Source of the DNA: Calliopum simillimum
Lineage: Eukaryota; Arthropoda; Insecta; Diptera; Lauxaniidae
Assembly (NCBI GenBank): GCA_951812925.1
Contig: OX638371.1
Coordinates: 44,056,101-44,120,100 of the forward strand
Reading direction: 5' to 3'
DNA: 64,000 bases
Shown here one piece after another: positions 10,654-20,256 of the stretch. Numbering within the stretch: the first letter of the stretch is position 1; the number at the start of each line of letters is the position of its first letter. The notes beneath the pieces were generated by a model, which saw nothing but the letters and a program-made list of their open reading frames with translations, was not told where the DNA came from and searched no databases. The translations under genes and the position numbers were made by a program.

Positions 10654-11847
10654 GGTCCCCTTCCTAACTTTGCCACCTTTTGTGGCATGCAGAGTGTCTG
10701 GGTCGTTTCTTTCCCACTTTCTAAGTCGACCCGAAGCAGAGAATTTTTTTGGTCGTGAGGCACTGTTGCCCTTCTCTGCTGCGGGTGCTCGAAGTGTGGT
10801 ACTTCGCCCAGCGGTTGAACTCCTAGCCGGTGGTGCACTCGCGGCTTTTGATGTTGAGGGGCGATCATCCTGTGCACTCTCCCCTTTTGGTCTGTTCCCC
10901 TTCAGCCTCGGTCGCAGCTGGGCAGTTCCAAAACCATAGAACACTTTATGTCCCAGCTTATCGACCTTTTCGGCTGATGAGGGGTCCAGAGCAACTGCGA
11001 GCTCCACGTGTTCGCCCTTCTGAACTCTGTTCAGCACCCGCCAATCACCCAGACAAACGTCCGAATTCTGGGCCCTTACTTGACCCAGAATTCGTTCGTT
11101 TGTCCAGTTGCTTGAGCCCGGGAAGTAGCCGATGAAGATTTGGGCTTTTGGCACGTCTGCCTCGTCCAATACCTTCAGCTTAGCTCCTTCCCAAGGCTCA
11201 AAAGCTGGTGCTGAAGCCTTTAGCCAGGCTACAGTTTTGTCATCAAGACAATTGACGACCAGCCAACCAGGCTTGAAACTGCAGCCTGCAAAATGGGGTC
11301 TCACAGGGACATCCCGGTCGTCATAAACACCTTGTAGGATGCAGTTTTGCACCGCTACAATTTGTTCATGGGACCATATGCCCTGCGGAAAGTCGGCAGG
11401 CATAATGCCCACCTTCTTGGAAATGACCACCTCCGCTAAGGTGGGCTTTGAGCTCTGAATTCCTGTGGGAATACTATGCTCAGCCTCCTTCTCGGAAACG
11501 GCCACTGTTTCACCCTTGTCCTCCGCCAGGGTCGGCAAAGCGGGAGATCCTTTAGGCGCATCTGGTGGCAGGCTTTGCACCAAGGTGCTGTTCCTACCTC
11601 CAGATTCGCTTTGAGGAGCAAATCGCTTCACCGATCTGACAGGGGACGTCGGTGAGGTGCTGTCTGAGCGACCGCGTTTGGGTGGCTGCGAAGCACGCTT
11701 AATGCCGGCCGTTGAACCCGGCCTTGATGCCAGAGCCCTCGCTGTTTCCAGCGATAGGCCACTGGCGATCAAGGTTTTGAGTCTCTTGCGCCCGGCACCA
11801 GACAGCTTCACCTTCACCCTTGTTTGAGGCTCCTTGACCGGGGCCAA
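10651..11847 (-). CDS. LOA-like ORF1, DUF4780-type RNA-binding protein
   Basis: A 398-residue first ORF. The N-terminal ~140 residues are basic and proline/serine-rich (GRKRLKTL, a KRGRSDSTSP patch), probably a nucleic-acid-binding or nuclear-targeting tail. A folded region at about 155-315 begins near ADFPQGIWSHEQI and includes GCSFKPGWLVVNC and IFIGYFPGSS; I read it as the DUF4780 domain of insect LOA-group ORF1 proteins. The C-terminal 80 residues are again low-complexity and basic. No CCHC knuckles are present. By analogy it coats the element RNA. The first ATG lies about 32 nt from the element's 5' end, and the stop overlaps the ORF2 start. Confidence 0.8.
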   Translation of the reverse strand: MAPVKEPQTRVKVKLSGAGRKRLKTLIASGLSLETARALASRPGSTAGIKRASQPPKRGRSDSTSPTSPVRSVKRFAPQSESGGRNSTLVQSLPPDAPKGSPALPTLAEDKGETVAVSEKEAEHSIPTGIQSSKPTLAEVVISKKVGIMPADFPQGIWSHEQIVAVQNCILQGVYDDRDVPVRPHFAGCSFKPGWLVVNCLDDKTVAWLKASAPAFEPWEGAKLKVLDEADVPKAQIFIGYFPGSSNWTNERILGQVRAQNSDVCLGDWRVLNRVQKGEHVELAVALDPSSAEKVDKLGHKVFYGFGTAQLRPRLKGNRPKGESAQDDRPSTSKAASAPPARSSTAGRSTTLRAPAAEKGNSASRPKKFSASGRLRKWERNDPDTLHATKGGKVRKGT

Positions 11848-11959
11848 GGAGTTCGCGGTGCGCTCAGACTGGGGTGAACTTATAGCTTATACTTTATATG
11901 ACATTACTTTTGCCTCGTTTTGAAGTTGCACTATTGTCATTTTGAACAGCTCATATATC

Positions 11960-12299
11960 AATTTACAAACTTTGGTGTAAGATATAAATTTTTGAAAAAA
12001 CCCTTTTCATGAAAATTACTAAAAACGCCAACTTCAACACCCTGCATTTTAACAACAAATTGTACCAGGACCAAATCCTAACGCATTATTGTTCTTGCAC
12101 ACCGGATCTACCTTATTGCCAAATTTGAGCGAAATCGGAGACAAAAAATTTTCAGCTGGTACGCTTGGCGTGTTTTGCTTCCTATATATAAATAGGCAAA
12201 CCAAATCAGTTCAGTCCCTGTTTCTATACCTAAATATAAACCGATTTGCTTGATTTTTGTTTTTGGTTAAAAAAGTTGTGAGGAGCAGTACATAAGACT
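11960..12299. other. Spacer, no gene recognised
   Basis: AT-rich sequence between the interrupted inverted repeat and the next tandem array; no coding or terminal-repeat signal. Confidence 0.5.
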
Positions 12300-12830
12300 A
12301 TATTTTTTTTAAAAGTGGGCGGTCCCACGCCTCTAAATGGAAAAAACGCTCTCGTGGCTAAACCACTGCATCGATTTTTATGAAATTTAGTATGGAGTTT
12401 GGGCTTGCATTAAGAAACTATAACACGATCATTATGTTTTTGAGTAGGCGGTGCCACGCCCTTATATGAATAAAAAAGCTCTCACGGCTAAACCACTGCA
12501 TTGATTTTTATGAAATTTGGTATGGAGATAGAGTTAACACAAGGAACGAAAACATGATCATTATGTTCTTAAGTGAGTGGGCCACGCCCCTAAATGGAAA
12601 AAATGCTTTCACAGCTAAACTACTGACTCGATTTTTATGAAAAAGGAGCGATAGCATGACGGTGCCACGCTCTCCCGGCATTGATTTGTATGAACTTTAG
12701 TATGGGGATAGAATGAACAGGATGGAAATATATCAAAAACTTTTTGCTCTTTAGTAGAAATAACGCGTCTCTAAATGGAAAGCACGCTATTGTGACTAAG
12801 CTGCTGCACCGATTGTTATGAATGCAGATA
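12300..12830 (+). repeat. ~130-bp tandem repeat array, about four degenerate units
   Basis: Units repeat the order GGCGGTSCCACGCC, then GCTAAACCACTGCA, then GATTTTTATGAAATTTRGTATGG. The ATGAAATTT-like word recurs near 12381, 12511 and 12638, a spacing of 127-130 bp. Later units are strongly degraded. It shares its G+C-rich word with the other arrays but not its unit length. Confidence 0.7.
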
Positions 12831-13089
12831 ACCAGAACACTTTGGAAGAATATTAGAATATTTATCTACCAAGCAAAATTTTTCGTTTTTTGGCATTTCA
12901 TGTACCACATTTCAGCGAAATCGGAAGAGATGCAATGGCTGAATATCAACTTTAAGTTTTGTGGGTGGGTGCTACGCCCTCTTTCCGATCCCCTCCAGGC
13001 AAGTGTTAGGTAGACACAGTATTAATTTATGTACCAAGTTTCAGAACAATAGCTGCTGCAGGTGCAGAGGTATATCACTTTTAGCGATT

Positions 13090-13275
13090 TTTTTTGCAAA
13101 GTTTAATTTGATTTAGAAAAGGGTGAATTTGATTTGGAAAAAGTTAAATTCGTTTGGAAAAAGTTGAATTTGATTTAGAAAAGGGTAAATTTGATTTGGA
13201 TAAACAGAGGTGAATTTGATTTAGAAAAAGATGAATTTGAATTGAAAAAGGATGAATTTGGTGTGCAAAGGATGG
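13090..13275 (+). repeat. Short-period minisatellite (GAATTTGATTTGGAAAAAG-like)
   Basis: About eight imperfect copies of a ~20-30-bp unit containing GAATTTGATTT and GGAAAAAG. It lies directly before the pogo-like coding remnant. Confidence 0.7.
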
Positions 13276-13462
13276 ACTTGGAGTGGAAAACCTGTATCAT
13301 CTAGCCGGCTTAGTCTGCAAAACAATTGATCTGGCATTGACGCCGAAGTCAATCAAGTCTGGTTTCCGGGCAACAGGTATCATGGCATACGATCCAAACG
13401 TTTTCTGTTTTTGTAGAAGTCGTTGAGCAGAATTTGATGAATTTATGTGAGTCAATGCTTCC
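13270..13462 (+). pseudogene. Pogo/Tigger-like transposase fragment
   Basis: One forward frame reads HLAGLVCKTIDLALTPKS, then SGFRATGIMAYDPNVF, then decays after about 60 residues. This matches the C-terminal region of pogo/Tigger (jerky-like) transposases, where an 'F-R-x-T-G-I ... P-x-N/D' segment follows the catalytic domain. No catalytic motif or terminal repeat is left here. A similar but not identical piece sits on the minus strand near 34650-34900. Confidence 0.55.
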
Positions 13463-14075
13463 AAAATAAATTCATTTAGCTTTTTTTAATGGTGCCCACA
13501 ACCGACCCATTTTTTTTTTTTGTCAAAATTTATCACTTCACTAATTTTTTGATATAATTTTTCCAACTGACGGAATAAATTTACTTTATCACCACTAGTT
13601 AGCTAAGGTCTCTAACTTTCCATGGATACTTATATGTCTGCATAATAAACACTTAGTCAACCCACAACTGACTCTATTCCCTTACTTCAATGTCTACAAT
13701 TCAAATATTTCCACTCTTGTTCTAACTTTAATTTTATAAAATTAATTTATGTTTTTGCATTTAAAGTGGAGTGTGTCCGATTTTTCTTTTTTTTATGTTT
13801 AGCGAGATGATGTATATAACGGCATTAAGATTGATTATCTATAGATACTAATAAGTAGGCATGGTACCGCGTAATCGTGCCATATCTCGCAAACGGCAGC
13901 AAATATTTTGATTAAATTTGCTAAACAATTTCCGGTTATCAATGGCTAGTAATGGATGAAAAGTGGGTAGTATTTAAATGTTTCACTGAATGTGTATTTC
14001 ATTGTAGTTTTATTTAAAAAGTATAAAGGTTTTTCCAATCGAACCTGATATTTTTTAATTTATTTTTAATTTCAG
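13463..14075 (+). other. Intron or upstream sequence ending in the Nca splice acceptor
   Basis: Mostly AT-rich. About 13800-14000 resembles the repeat unit of the 0.9-2.06 kb array (CATATCTCGCAAACGG, AAATTTG words). The last 36 bases are pyrimidine-rich and end TTTAATTTCAG at 14075, a standard acceptor for the exon that follows. Confidence 0.6.
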
Positions 14076-14127
14076 ATATAACATCAAAAATTGAAATCTC
14101 TTTGATTTACCACAACGATTGTTTATA
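14076..14127 (+). other. 5' untranslated part of the Nca exon
   Basis: 52 nt between the acceptor AG (14074-14075) and the ATG at 14128. An intron therefore lies within the 5' UTR, and at least one more upstream noncoding exon is expected outside the window or unrecognised. Confidence 0.65.
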
Positions 14128-14197
14128 ATGGGAAAACAGAACAGCAAATTGAAACCTGAAGTTTTGGAAGACTTAAAGCAAAATACTGAATTTACAG
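14128..14197 (+). CDS. Nca: Neurocalcin, first coding exon
   Basis: Encodes [12 protein letters not shown] and on to residue 23 (NTEFT), then splits a codon after its first base at a GTAATA donor (14198). This is the N-terminus of the neuronal calcium sensor neurocalcin: insect neurocalcins and vertebrate NCALD/hippocalcin start MGKQNSKL. Gly2 within MGKQNS is an N-myristoylation signal that anchors the protein to membranes in neurons. The EF-hands must lie in later exons, which I could not find downstream. The exon has proper splice sites at both ends, so it is not a processed copy. Residue-level match to the fly protein is from memory. If the gene is intact, the next intron is longer than 49.8 kb. 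Confidence 0.85.
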
Positions 14198-15018
14198 GTA
14201 ATAATTTTTGGCTAATAATATTCTGAAATTTATGTCGAACAGCTTACTTAACACAGATTATTTGAATTTGCAAATGTTAAAAGAGCGGAAGTCATTAAAG
14301 GGCAAAAGTAATTTCATACATATTATGTGCCTTAACAATAGGTTATTTGACCGATATTATTTTAAGCTCAATGCTATTAATTTTACACCATCAAGTAATC
14401 TTAATATGAAAACAGAGATTAATTTTATTAGTTTCTACCAAAATGACAGCTATTTAATATTATGACATTACCTTTGCTTACTTACTTCATTGACTTCCGC
14501 CCTTATAACATTTGCCGATTCATTTGATAACGAAATTACTGTTTTTAATTTATTTATTTTTGAAATATCTTATCGCTCATTATGCTATTCAGGGGGCTTT
14601 CAAGGTCGCTGAATCCAAATATGATGTTAAAAAAATGGAAAAAATCAAAATGGCGCCCGGAAAACTGCGTATATCCCCATTTTAACCCCTTGAGACCGAA
14701 GCCTAGACCCTTGTAGATATTGAAATATGAACTTCGGACTCAGTTTTCTTGTGTTTAAATTAAGAAAAAAAGTAGGTCCAGAAAAGCCGTCCAAGCACGA
14801 ATCGTAGGAGCTTTTTCATTTTCTTTTTGTTTTTTTTTTTATTTTTTATTAGCTTTTATTTTCGCTCTTTATAGTTTTAAATAACCAATTACATTCACTT
14901 TTGTTTCATTATGATTTTTCGTAGTTCCATTTTTATTTTTGTTTGTATTTTGATGTTTAAGTTTAAGTTTATATTGTATAATTTAAATGTTAATTTTGGC
15001 TTAAATTTAATATTCATT
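14198..15018 (+). other. Nca: Start of the large Nca intron, no element recognised
   Basis: Begins with GTAATAATTT. Apart from short AT-rich open stretches nothing coding is seen; an 85-codon frame at 14208-14465 lacks any recognisable feature and is treated as chance. Confidence 0.5.
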
Positions 15019-15022
15019 TTAA

Positions 15023-15671
15023 CCCTCTAACTGGTAAGAGGTCCCTAAGGACCTGTTCAATAATTTCACATCTGCACCGTGGATAAAATAATAATTTCTG
15101 TAAACCTTCCATGGTTTCCATGGGTATGCTTTTTATGCCATGGTGAACCCAGAAAAAATGCGTTCTGCTGCATAGTTTTGCTATCGTTATCGGTTGTATC
15201 TGCCAAGTCAGAGTAAAATATCAAAAAATTCCTTCCCTCAAAAAATTTTTTATTTTTTTTAAATAGGAAGGGGTCCCTGAGGAACGAAATCGTTGCAGTT
15301 GGGATGATTTCGACTTGCCAATTTGAACAATCTGGTCTTTCAATCTTGCCTTTTGCTGGCGGTTTGGGTGGAAAAATTAGGCGGTACAAGAAAATGCAAG
15401 ATTTGCAAATTCTTGAAAATATAGTGCATTTGCAGCGAGTGCAATCTTCATTAGTGTTGCTCGAACGCCAAAAACTATTTCTATGACTATTATTATCAAA
15501 AATAATATATGTACCCTATAGTTATCTATTTTTTTCAACAAAAACCGGCAAGGGGTCCCTGAGGACTTCTTTACCTTTTTCACCTGTATATAATAAAAGA
15601 AAACAAATATTTAAAAGAAAACAAATTCCCGATACTATTCGTTGAAGTTTACAACTTTGCCAGTTAGAGGG
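15023..15671. mobile_element. PiggyBac-like MITE, TTAA duplication
   Basis: Ends are inverted CCCTCTAACTGG / CCAGTTAGAGGG, flanked on both sides by TTAA (15019-15022 and 15672-15675). Ends starting CCC with TTAA duplication are diagnostic of the piggyBac superfamily. Inside the 649 bp the partly palindromic word GGTCCCTRAGGA occurs three times (about 15041, 15271 and 15554), possible subterminal binding sites. No transposase frame is present. Confidence 0.75.
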
Positions 15672-15785
15672 TTAAAATTAATTTTTTTATATATTATTTT
15701 ACCTCATATGTTCCTATGATTCCGGCCCGAAAACTATTCCGGGCCTAGCTTTTGATGCAGGGTAGTCCTATCGGTTCAATTGTGA

Positions 15786-16007
15786 GTGATAACTTTTTTA
15801 TCAAATGCTTTTTCTCATTTTAATACCCAATCGTTGAAACTTTATGCGAATTCTTTGAAATTAGATCAAATTATAAATGTTTTAAGTAGTTTTCTGGATG
15901 TTGTGGGAGTTTCTGAGACCTGGCTGAAATCATACAATATATATCAAACGAGATGTTTTTTCCGGCGTTCTGGTTTAAATAAAAACCAACTTGCACTAAA
16001 AAACTAA
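15786..16007 (+). pseudogene. Non-LTR retrotransposon endonuclease fragment
   Basis: The forward frame contains FSHFNTQSLKL and DVVGVSETWLKS, the start of an apurinic-type endonuclease domain of CR1/Jockey-type ORF2 (compare HFNARSL and CVTETWF in the element at 26.7-31.1 kb). The frame ends after about 70 residues and runs into satellite-like repeats. It is a relic with no 3' half nearby. Confidence 0.6.
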
Positions 16008-16074
16008 TAACGAAAACTATTTTTTAAAATAATGTTCCACAAACAGAAATTCCAATAAATTTATTTTATCGATA

Positions 16075-16805
16075 AAATTCCAAAAGTATCGGAAAATATT
16101 AAAATACATTTAAGAAATCGGTAAAATTCGAAAAACATCGGAAAACTTCTAAAATATCGGTAAAAGTTCAAAAGTATTGAAAAATATCGAAATACATGGA
16201 AGAAATCGGTAAGATTCTAAGTGTATGAAAAAAAAAAATCCAAAATATGGGTAAAGGTCGAAAAGTATCGAAATACATGAAGAAATCTAAAATATCGGGA
16301 AAAGTCTGAAAAAATCGAAAAATAGCTAAAATATAAGTAGATAAAAAACCAAATATATCGAAAATCATCCATAATATCAGTAAAAGTCCAAAAGTATTGA
16401 AAAATATTGAGATACATCGAAAATATCGGTAGAAGTCCAAAAGTTCCGAAATATAGTGAAAAACGTGTCAAATATCGGTAAAGGTCCAAAAATGTTGAAA
16501 AACATTCTGAAATCGGTAAAAGTCCAAAAATATTGGAAAACATCGAAGAAATAATTATACTTTGTTGTTATTATTATGAATAAGTGGCATGTTAGAGACT
16601 AAGTTCTTCTTCGAACAATTTTAGATCAATAAATAAATAAAAAAAATCGATAAAAGTTCAAATATAGCGATAAAGATTCAGTATGTCGAAAAAAGTCCAA
16701 AAGTTTCAAAAAACATCGAAAACACATCGAAGAAATTGGTTAAAGTCCAAGTTTATCAAAAAATATCCTATATACCGGTAACAATCCAAATTCAAAAGTT
16801 TGGTG
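16075..16805 (+). repeat. Degenerate satellite, ATCGGTAAAAGTCCAAAA-type
   Basis: Many imperfect copies of a ~30-40-bp unit built from ATCGGTAAAAGTCCAAAA and TCGAAAAACATCGAA. A small interruption at about 16555-16640 ends in AATAAATAAATAAA and resembles a retrotransposon 3' tail. The array resumes at about 17700-18000. Confidence 0.7.
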
Positions 16806-16814
16806 AAATAAAAA

Positions 16815-16870
16815 CTAGTAAGGGTGTTCATTTTGGCCTGGCCAAACATTAAATACCCTACACAGCAGTA
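16815..16870 (+). repeat. Dispersed repeat piece, inverted partner at 61370-61430
   Basis: AACTAGTAAGGGTG, then TTTGGCCTGGCC and AAATACCCTACAC match the reverse complement of the region near 61.4 kb. No further structure is visible. Confidence 0.6.
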
Positions 16871-17500
16871 TTTTGAAAATGTTGCTTATATGGAAGGTGC
16901 CACGCCCTCTTGTCCGAATTCACCGAGTTTTTTCTCAGAGTTTGAATCAATAGTTCTTAGTATTTGAGTGAAATTTGATTGGATTATCTCAAAAAACACT
17001 TTCATTCTATAATTTTGAAACTTTTGCTTATATGGGAGGTGCCACGCCCTCTTGTCCGAGTTACCTAGATCTTGCGTATAGCTTGTATTTATAGATCTAA
17101 GTGTTTCAGTGTAATTTCTTTGGGCTAACTCAACGCTTTCCGTATAACATTTTGAAACTTTTGTTTATATGGGAGGTGCCACGCCCTCTAGTCCGAATTC
17201 GGCTAGTTTTTGCTCAGAGCTTATACTTACTTTCCCTAGTATTTATGTGTATTTTGCTTCTGTTATTCCAAATAATGCTCTTATTATTGCATTTTAAATA
17301 TATTTTTTGTGTGGGTGGTAGGCGTGTCCGTTGACCGATTTCGCTCATTTTCAATCCCCCGAGCTAACTTTGACGACGGAGGCTGTGCACCAAATTTCAT
17401 TGAATTATCTTGCTTAGTTTTCCCAAAAATGTATTTCCACACACAGCCAGCCACACAGACGGACATGGCTATATCGACTCAGGAGGTGACGCTGATAAAG
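16871..17500 (+). repeat. ~140-bp tandem repeat array, four units
   Basis: TATATGGGAGGTGCCACGCC recurs at about 16890, 17030 and 17167 (spacing 137-142 bp), with a weaker fourth unit at 17309 (GTAGGCGTGTCCGTTGACC). The fourth unit and its following sequence (CACACAGCCAGCCACACAGA) recur in inverted orientation at 50220-50470. Confidence 0.7.
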
Positions 17501-17699
17501 AATATATTGATACGTCCAACGTAAAAGGTAACTCAAAAATCGTTGTTTTGAGAAATGAGCATTTTTGTATTTTAACTTTTTTTTTTTTGTGTGAAAATCT
17601 GTACAAAATATATTTAGGTTGTGACTTCAAAAATAGCGCCCAGGCCTTCAAGTTTCAAGCTAGAGGTACCAAATTTTGACACAAGATGGAACCAAATGT

Positions 17700-18005
17700 G
17701 TAGATGTCGAAAAACACTGTGTATTGAAAACGTCCAAAATATCGGTAAAAGTCCAAAAATGTCGAAAAACATCCTATGTATCGGTGAAAGTCCGAAAGTT
17801 TCGAAAAATATTGAAGCACATCGAAGAAATCGTTAGAAGTCCAAGTGTATCGAAAATCATCCAAAATATCGGTAAAAGTCCAAAAAAAAGTAAAAAAAAC
17901 ATCGAATATATATTGAAAAAAGTCAAAAAAAAAAATTGAAAAATATTGAAAAACATAAAAGTTCAAGAATGTCGAAAAATATTGAAAATATTGAGTTGGC
18001 GTCAC
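17700..18005 (+). repeat. Second block of the ATCGGTAAAAGTCCAAAA satellite
   Basis: Same degenerate unit as at 16.1-16.8 kb, with words such as ATATCGGTAAAAGTCCAAAA and GTCGAAAAACATCC. It ends directly before the foldback at 18033. Confidence 0.7.
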
Positions 18006-18195
18006 TGACAAAATCACTCTCATTTTTTCCGAAGAGATAAATAACACAGGCCTACAAAAAATTTTACCAGAAACCAGACTATACTTTTCCGATTTATTTT
18101 GACGTGCTGAATCCAAATCCGGAGAATTCCTCTATTGGCTCAGGTTTCCGAGATATCCTAACCTGAAAGTGCTAAAAATACTGTTTTGGCCTATA

Positions 18196-19524
18196 CAGGG
18201 TGTCTGATTCGAAGTGTTGCCAATTCAAAAGACTATATTTTTAGTTTCCATGCACAGATTTTATTGATCAAACGCTATAATTGTTGGGAAATGTTCAAAT
18301 TTTAAGAATCTACCTGAGATTTTCGATATGGCCACCTTTGGCCTTAACTATGGCCACCTTTGGCCTTAACTATGGCCCGTAGACGGTCGAAGAACGAGTC
18401 GCATGCTGCACGAATTTGATTTTGTGGAAGTTTGCGCCATTCTCGTTGAAGGGCCACTTTTAGCGCATCAACGCTCTGGTATTTTTTAGTCAAGACCTTC
18501 CTGTCCAACATACCCCAGATTGAGAAATCCAGCGGATTCGCATCAGGCGAATTTGAGAGCCATTGTTGAGCAGAAATGAAGCTAGGAACGTTTTTTTCTA
18601 ACCATTCTTGATTCACACGAGCTTTGTGTGACGGTGCCGAGTCTTGTTGGAATGTCCATGGCTTGCGACCGAAATGTTTGCGTGCCCACGGTAGTAAAGC
18701 ACCCTCCAACACTGATTCACGATACACCTGGGCGTTTACTTTGACGCCAGCGGCCAAAAAAACGAGTGGTGAGCGCCCATCAGCAGTCACTGCAGCCCAA
18801 ACCATCACATGCGGTGGTGCATGCGTCCTGGTGGCCAAACGAACATTCAAATTTTCGTAGGACCTCTATGTCAAGTAAACCCGATCATTTTGTTTGTTTA
18901 CATATTGCTGGATACAGTAATTTTTCTCATCAGAGAAGACAATTTTTGACAGATTTCCGGCGGCGTGCAAGCGCAACAACTCCTTGGCTCTATCGAGCCT
19001 AACTTTTTTTTGAGCAGGAGTGAGATCATGCGCCTTTTGGAACTTGAGGGCCTTTAGTCCGAGCTTGTTTGACCATATGTGTTGCATTCGTTCACGCGAT
19101 ATTTTCAGCTCGGCAGCCATTTGTCTGCCACTGCGTCTCGGATTTCGCTCAATTCTGGCCTTCACCTTTCGAACCATTTCTGGTGATGTTGCAGTTATTT
19201 TCCGACCACCACCATGTCGTTTGGCAACGCTGCCGGTACCATTGTAACGTGTTATGGTCCGATACACAAACATTTTATTCACTTTTAAATGTTTGAGCTC
19301 ACGAACAATTGCTGGTTGCGATTTTCCAGCCAAATAAAGAGCACTATTACGTTTGAATTCCATTTCGAAAATTTTTTATTTTCAATAAATTGACGCGCAA
19401 ATGCTTTTGGTTACTTGTTGACAATAGAATGAACTAACATCATGCCAATTTTTAGACAGCTATCATGTTCTATCTGTCAGGAAAGTCTATCTGAAGTTGG
19501 TAACAGTTCGAATCAGCCACCCTG
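18196..19524 (-). mobile_element. DD37D (maT-like) mariner-superfamily element
   Basis: 1329 bp, ends CAGGGTGTCTGATTCGAA and inverted CAGGGTGGCTGATTCGAA, flanked by TA on both sides. The empty site (TA within GGCCTATATTTACG) is seen in the opposite arm of the host foldback. It carries one transposase gene with a premature stop. Confidence 0.9.
18344..19363 (-). pseudogene. DD37D transposase, one nonsense codon
   Basis: About 339 codons in a single frame, interrupted only by TAG at 18866-18868 (codon ~166, after DRVYLT). The N-terminal paired-like DNA-binding region reads EFKRNSALYLAGKSQ and KRHGGGRKITATSPEM. The catalytic residues are in FSDEKNY, FQQDSAPSH and DANPLDFSIWG. The second and third aspartates are separated by 37 residues, the DD37D arrangement of maT/ITmD37D elements. 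A 22-bp exact tandem duplication (TATGGCCACCTTTGGCCTTA...) near 18328-18371 shifts the frame at the C-terminus and creates the present stop at 18344. Inactive as it stands. Confidence 0.85.
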
Positions 19525-19576
19525 TATTTACGCTTATATATTATCGCCTATCGATTTTTACTCCAAAACCTGTATA

Positions 19577-19872
19577 AATTAACTTTTTGGGTTTGTGCAT
19601 CGGCTATGCCAATAAAATTTGTGGGTTCTTGAATTGGCTATGCCAATTTTAAGTTTTTTTAAATATGAAAATATTTTCTATTAAAATTAAAATTTTTTAT
19701 TAATTTTTTATTAGAGCTATGCTCTTTATTTTTCAATTTCTATTTTTTTTCTGATTGATCGTTATCAAAAAATTTAACAAGAATTCACAGGATTTTAGTT
19801 TAAACAAAAAAAAAAATAAAAAAAGGAAAAGTTTGGATTTTAACAAGTAGATAAATTTAGATCTTGTTAACT
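19577..19872 (-). repeat. 3' LTR of the gypsy-type element
   Basis: 296 bp, nearly identical to 24938-25247. It lacks a short GGCTATGCCAATT-containing insertion that the 5' LTR has; otherwise only a few bases differ, so the insertion is fairly young. Confidence 0.88.
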
Positions 19873-19887
19873 CTTCCCTCTCTTAAG
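19873..19887 (-). other. Polypurine tract
   Basis: On the minus strand AGAGAGGGAAG lies directly before the 3' LTR, the expected site for plus-strand priming. Confidence 0.7.
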
Positions 19888-20256
19888 TCTGAAACGTCCT
19901 CGATTCAGTTTTTAATTCTTTTAAGGAAATTAAAAAAAGATGTCTAATAAATCATAAACAAAACTTAAATTATTGTTTAAACTAATTTGTACGTTCTCAG
20001 TGTCAAAAATATTTTTTGTTCAGTAGCATTAAAAATAAAATGTTTAACCATATTGACCAAAATACTTGACATTGCAAATCTATTTGATTATTTGTTGTAA
20101 TTTGATTTTATATTTGATAAGTAATCTTTTAAAATAACGCTTTTTAGTTGTCGCTGTAGAGTGTTTGCTTTATCCGAACAATTGAATTTTTTTTTTTTTT
20201 TTTTTGGGAATCCTTGAGTTGAAGGAAAGTGAAAGTTATTTTTTTAAAATAATGAT

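Larger units (their letters stand above)
6916..11879 (-). mobile_element. Full-length LOA-like non-LTR retrotransposon
   Basis: A two-ORF element of about 4.96 kb on the minus strand: ORF1 with a DUF4780-type domain, ORF2 with endonuclease, reverse transcriptase and RNase H. The 3' end is a (TAA)n tail at 6918-6940, and the flanks share TTATAGC (6909-6915 and 11880-11886), a likely 7-bp target duplication. The 5' UTR is only about 32 bp. ORF1 with this domain plus a terminal RNase H fits the LOA (Lian/Bilbo) clade. Both ORFs are uninterrupted and the tail is clean, so this looks like a recent insertion that could be competent. The clade was assigned by eye, without a tree. Confidence 0.8.
6786..11958. 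mobile_element. Inverted-repeat element interrupted by the LOA-like retrotransposon
   Basis: Positions 6786-6850 and 11893-11958 are inverted copies about 90% identical over roughly 65 bp; shared words include GTTCAAAATGACAAT and CAAAACGAG. Similarity fades beyond that. Removing the retrotransposon (6916-11879) and one TTATAGC copy leaves a short palindromic element of MITE or foldback type whose loop was the insertion target. Outer ends and target duplication are not resolved. Confidence 0.65.

Noticed and set aside
11132..11326. Forward-strand ORFs antisense to the LOA-like ORF1 and ORF2
   Set aside because: Shadows of the G+C-richer coding sequence; no motif of their own.
14208..14465. 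85-codon ORF immediately after the Nca donor
   Set aside because: It starts within the intron, has no domain, and its composition is that of the AT-rich surroundings.
16168..18116. Phenylalanine/tyrosine-rich ORFs of up to 153 codons on the minus strand
   Set aside because: They are translations of the degenerate ATCGGTAAAAGTCC satellite; composition follows the repeat and no start or conserved motif is seen.
19873..20256. Envelope gene of an insect endogenous retrovirus
   Set aside because: Only about 380 bp lie between the integrase end and the 3' LTR, with no open frame; the gypsy-type element has no env here.
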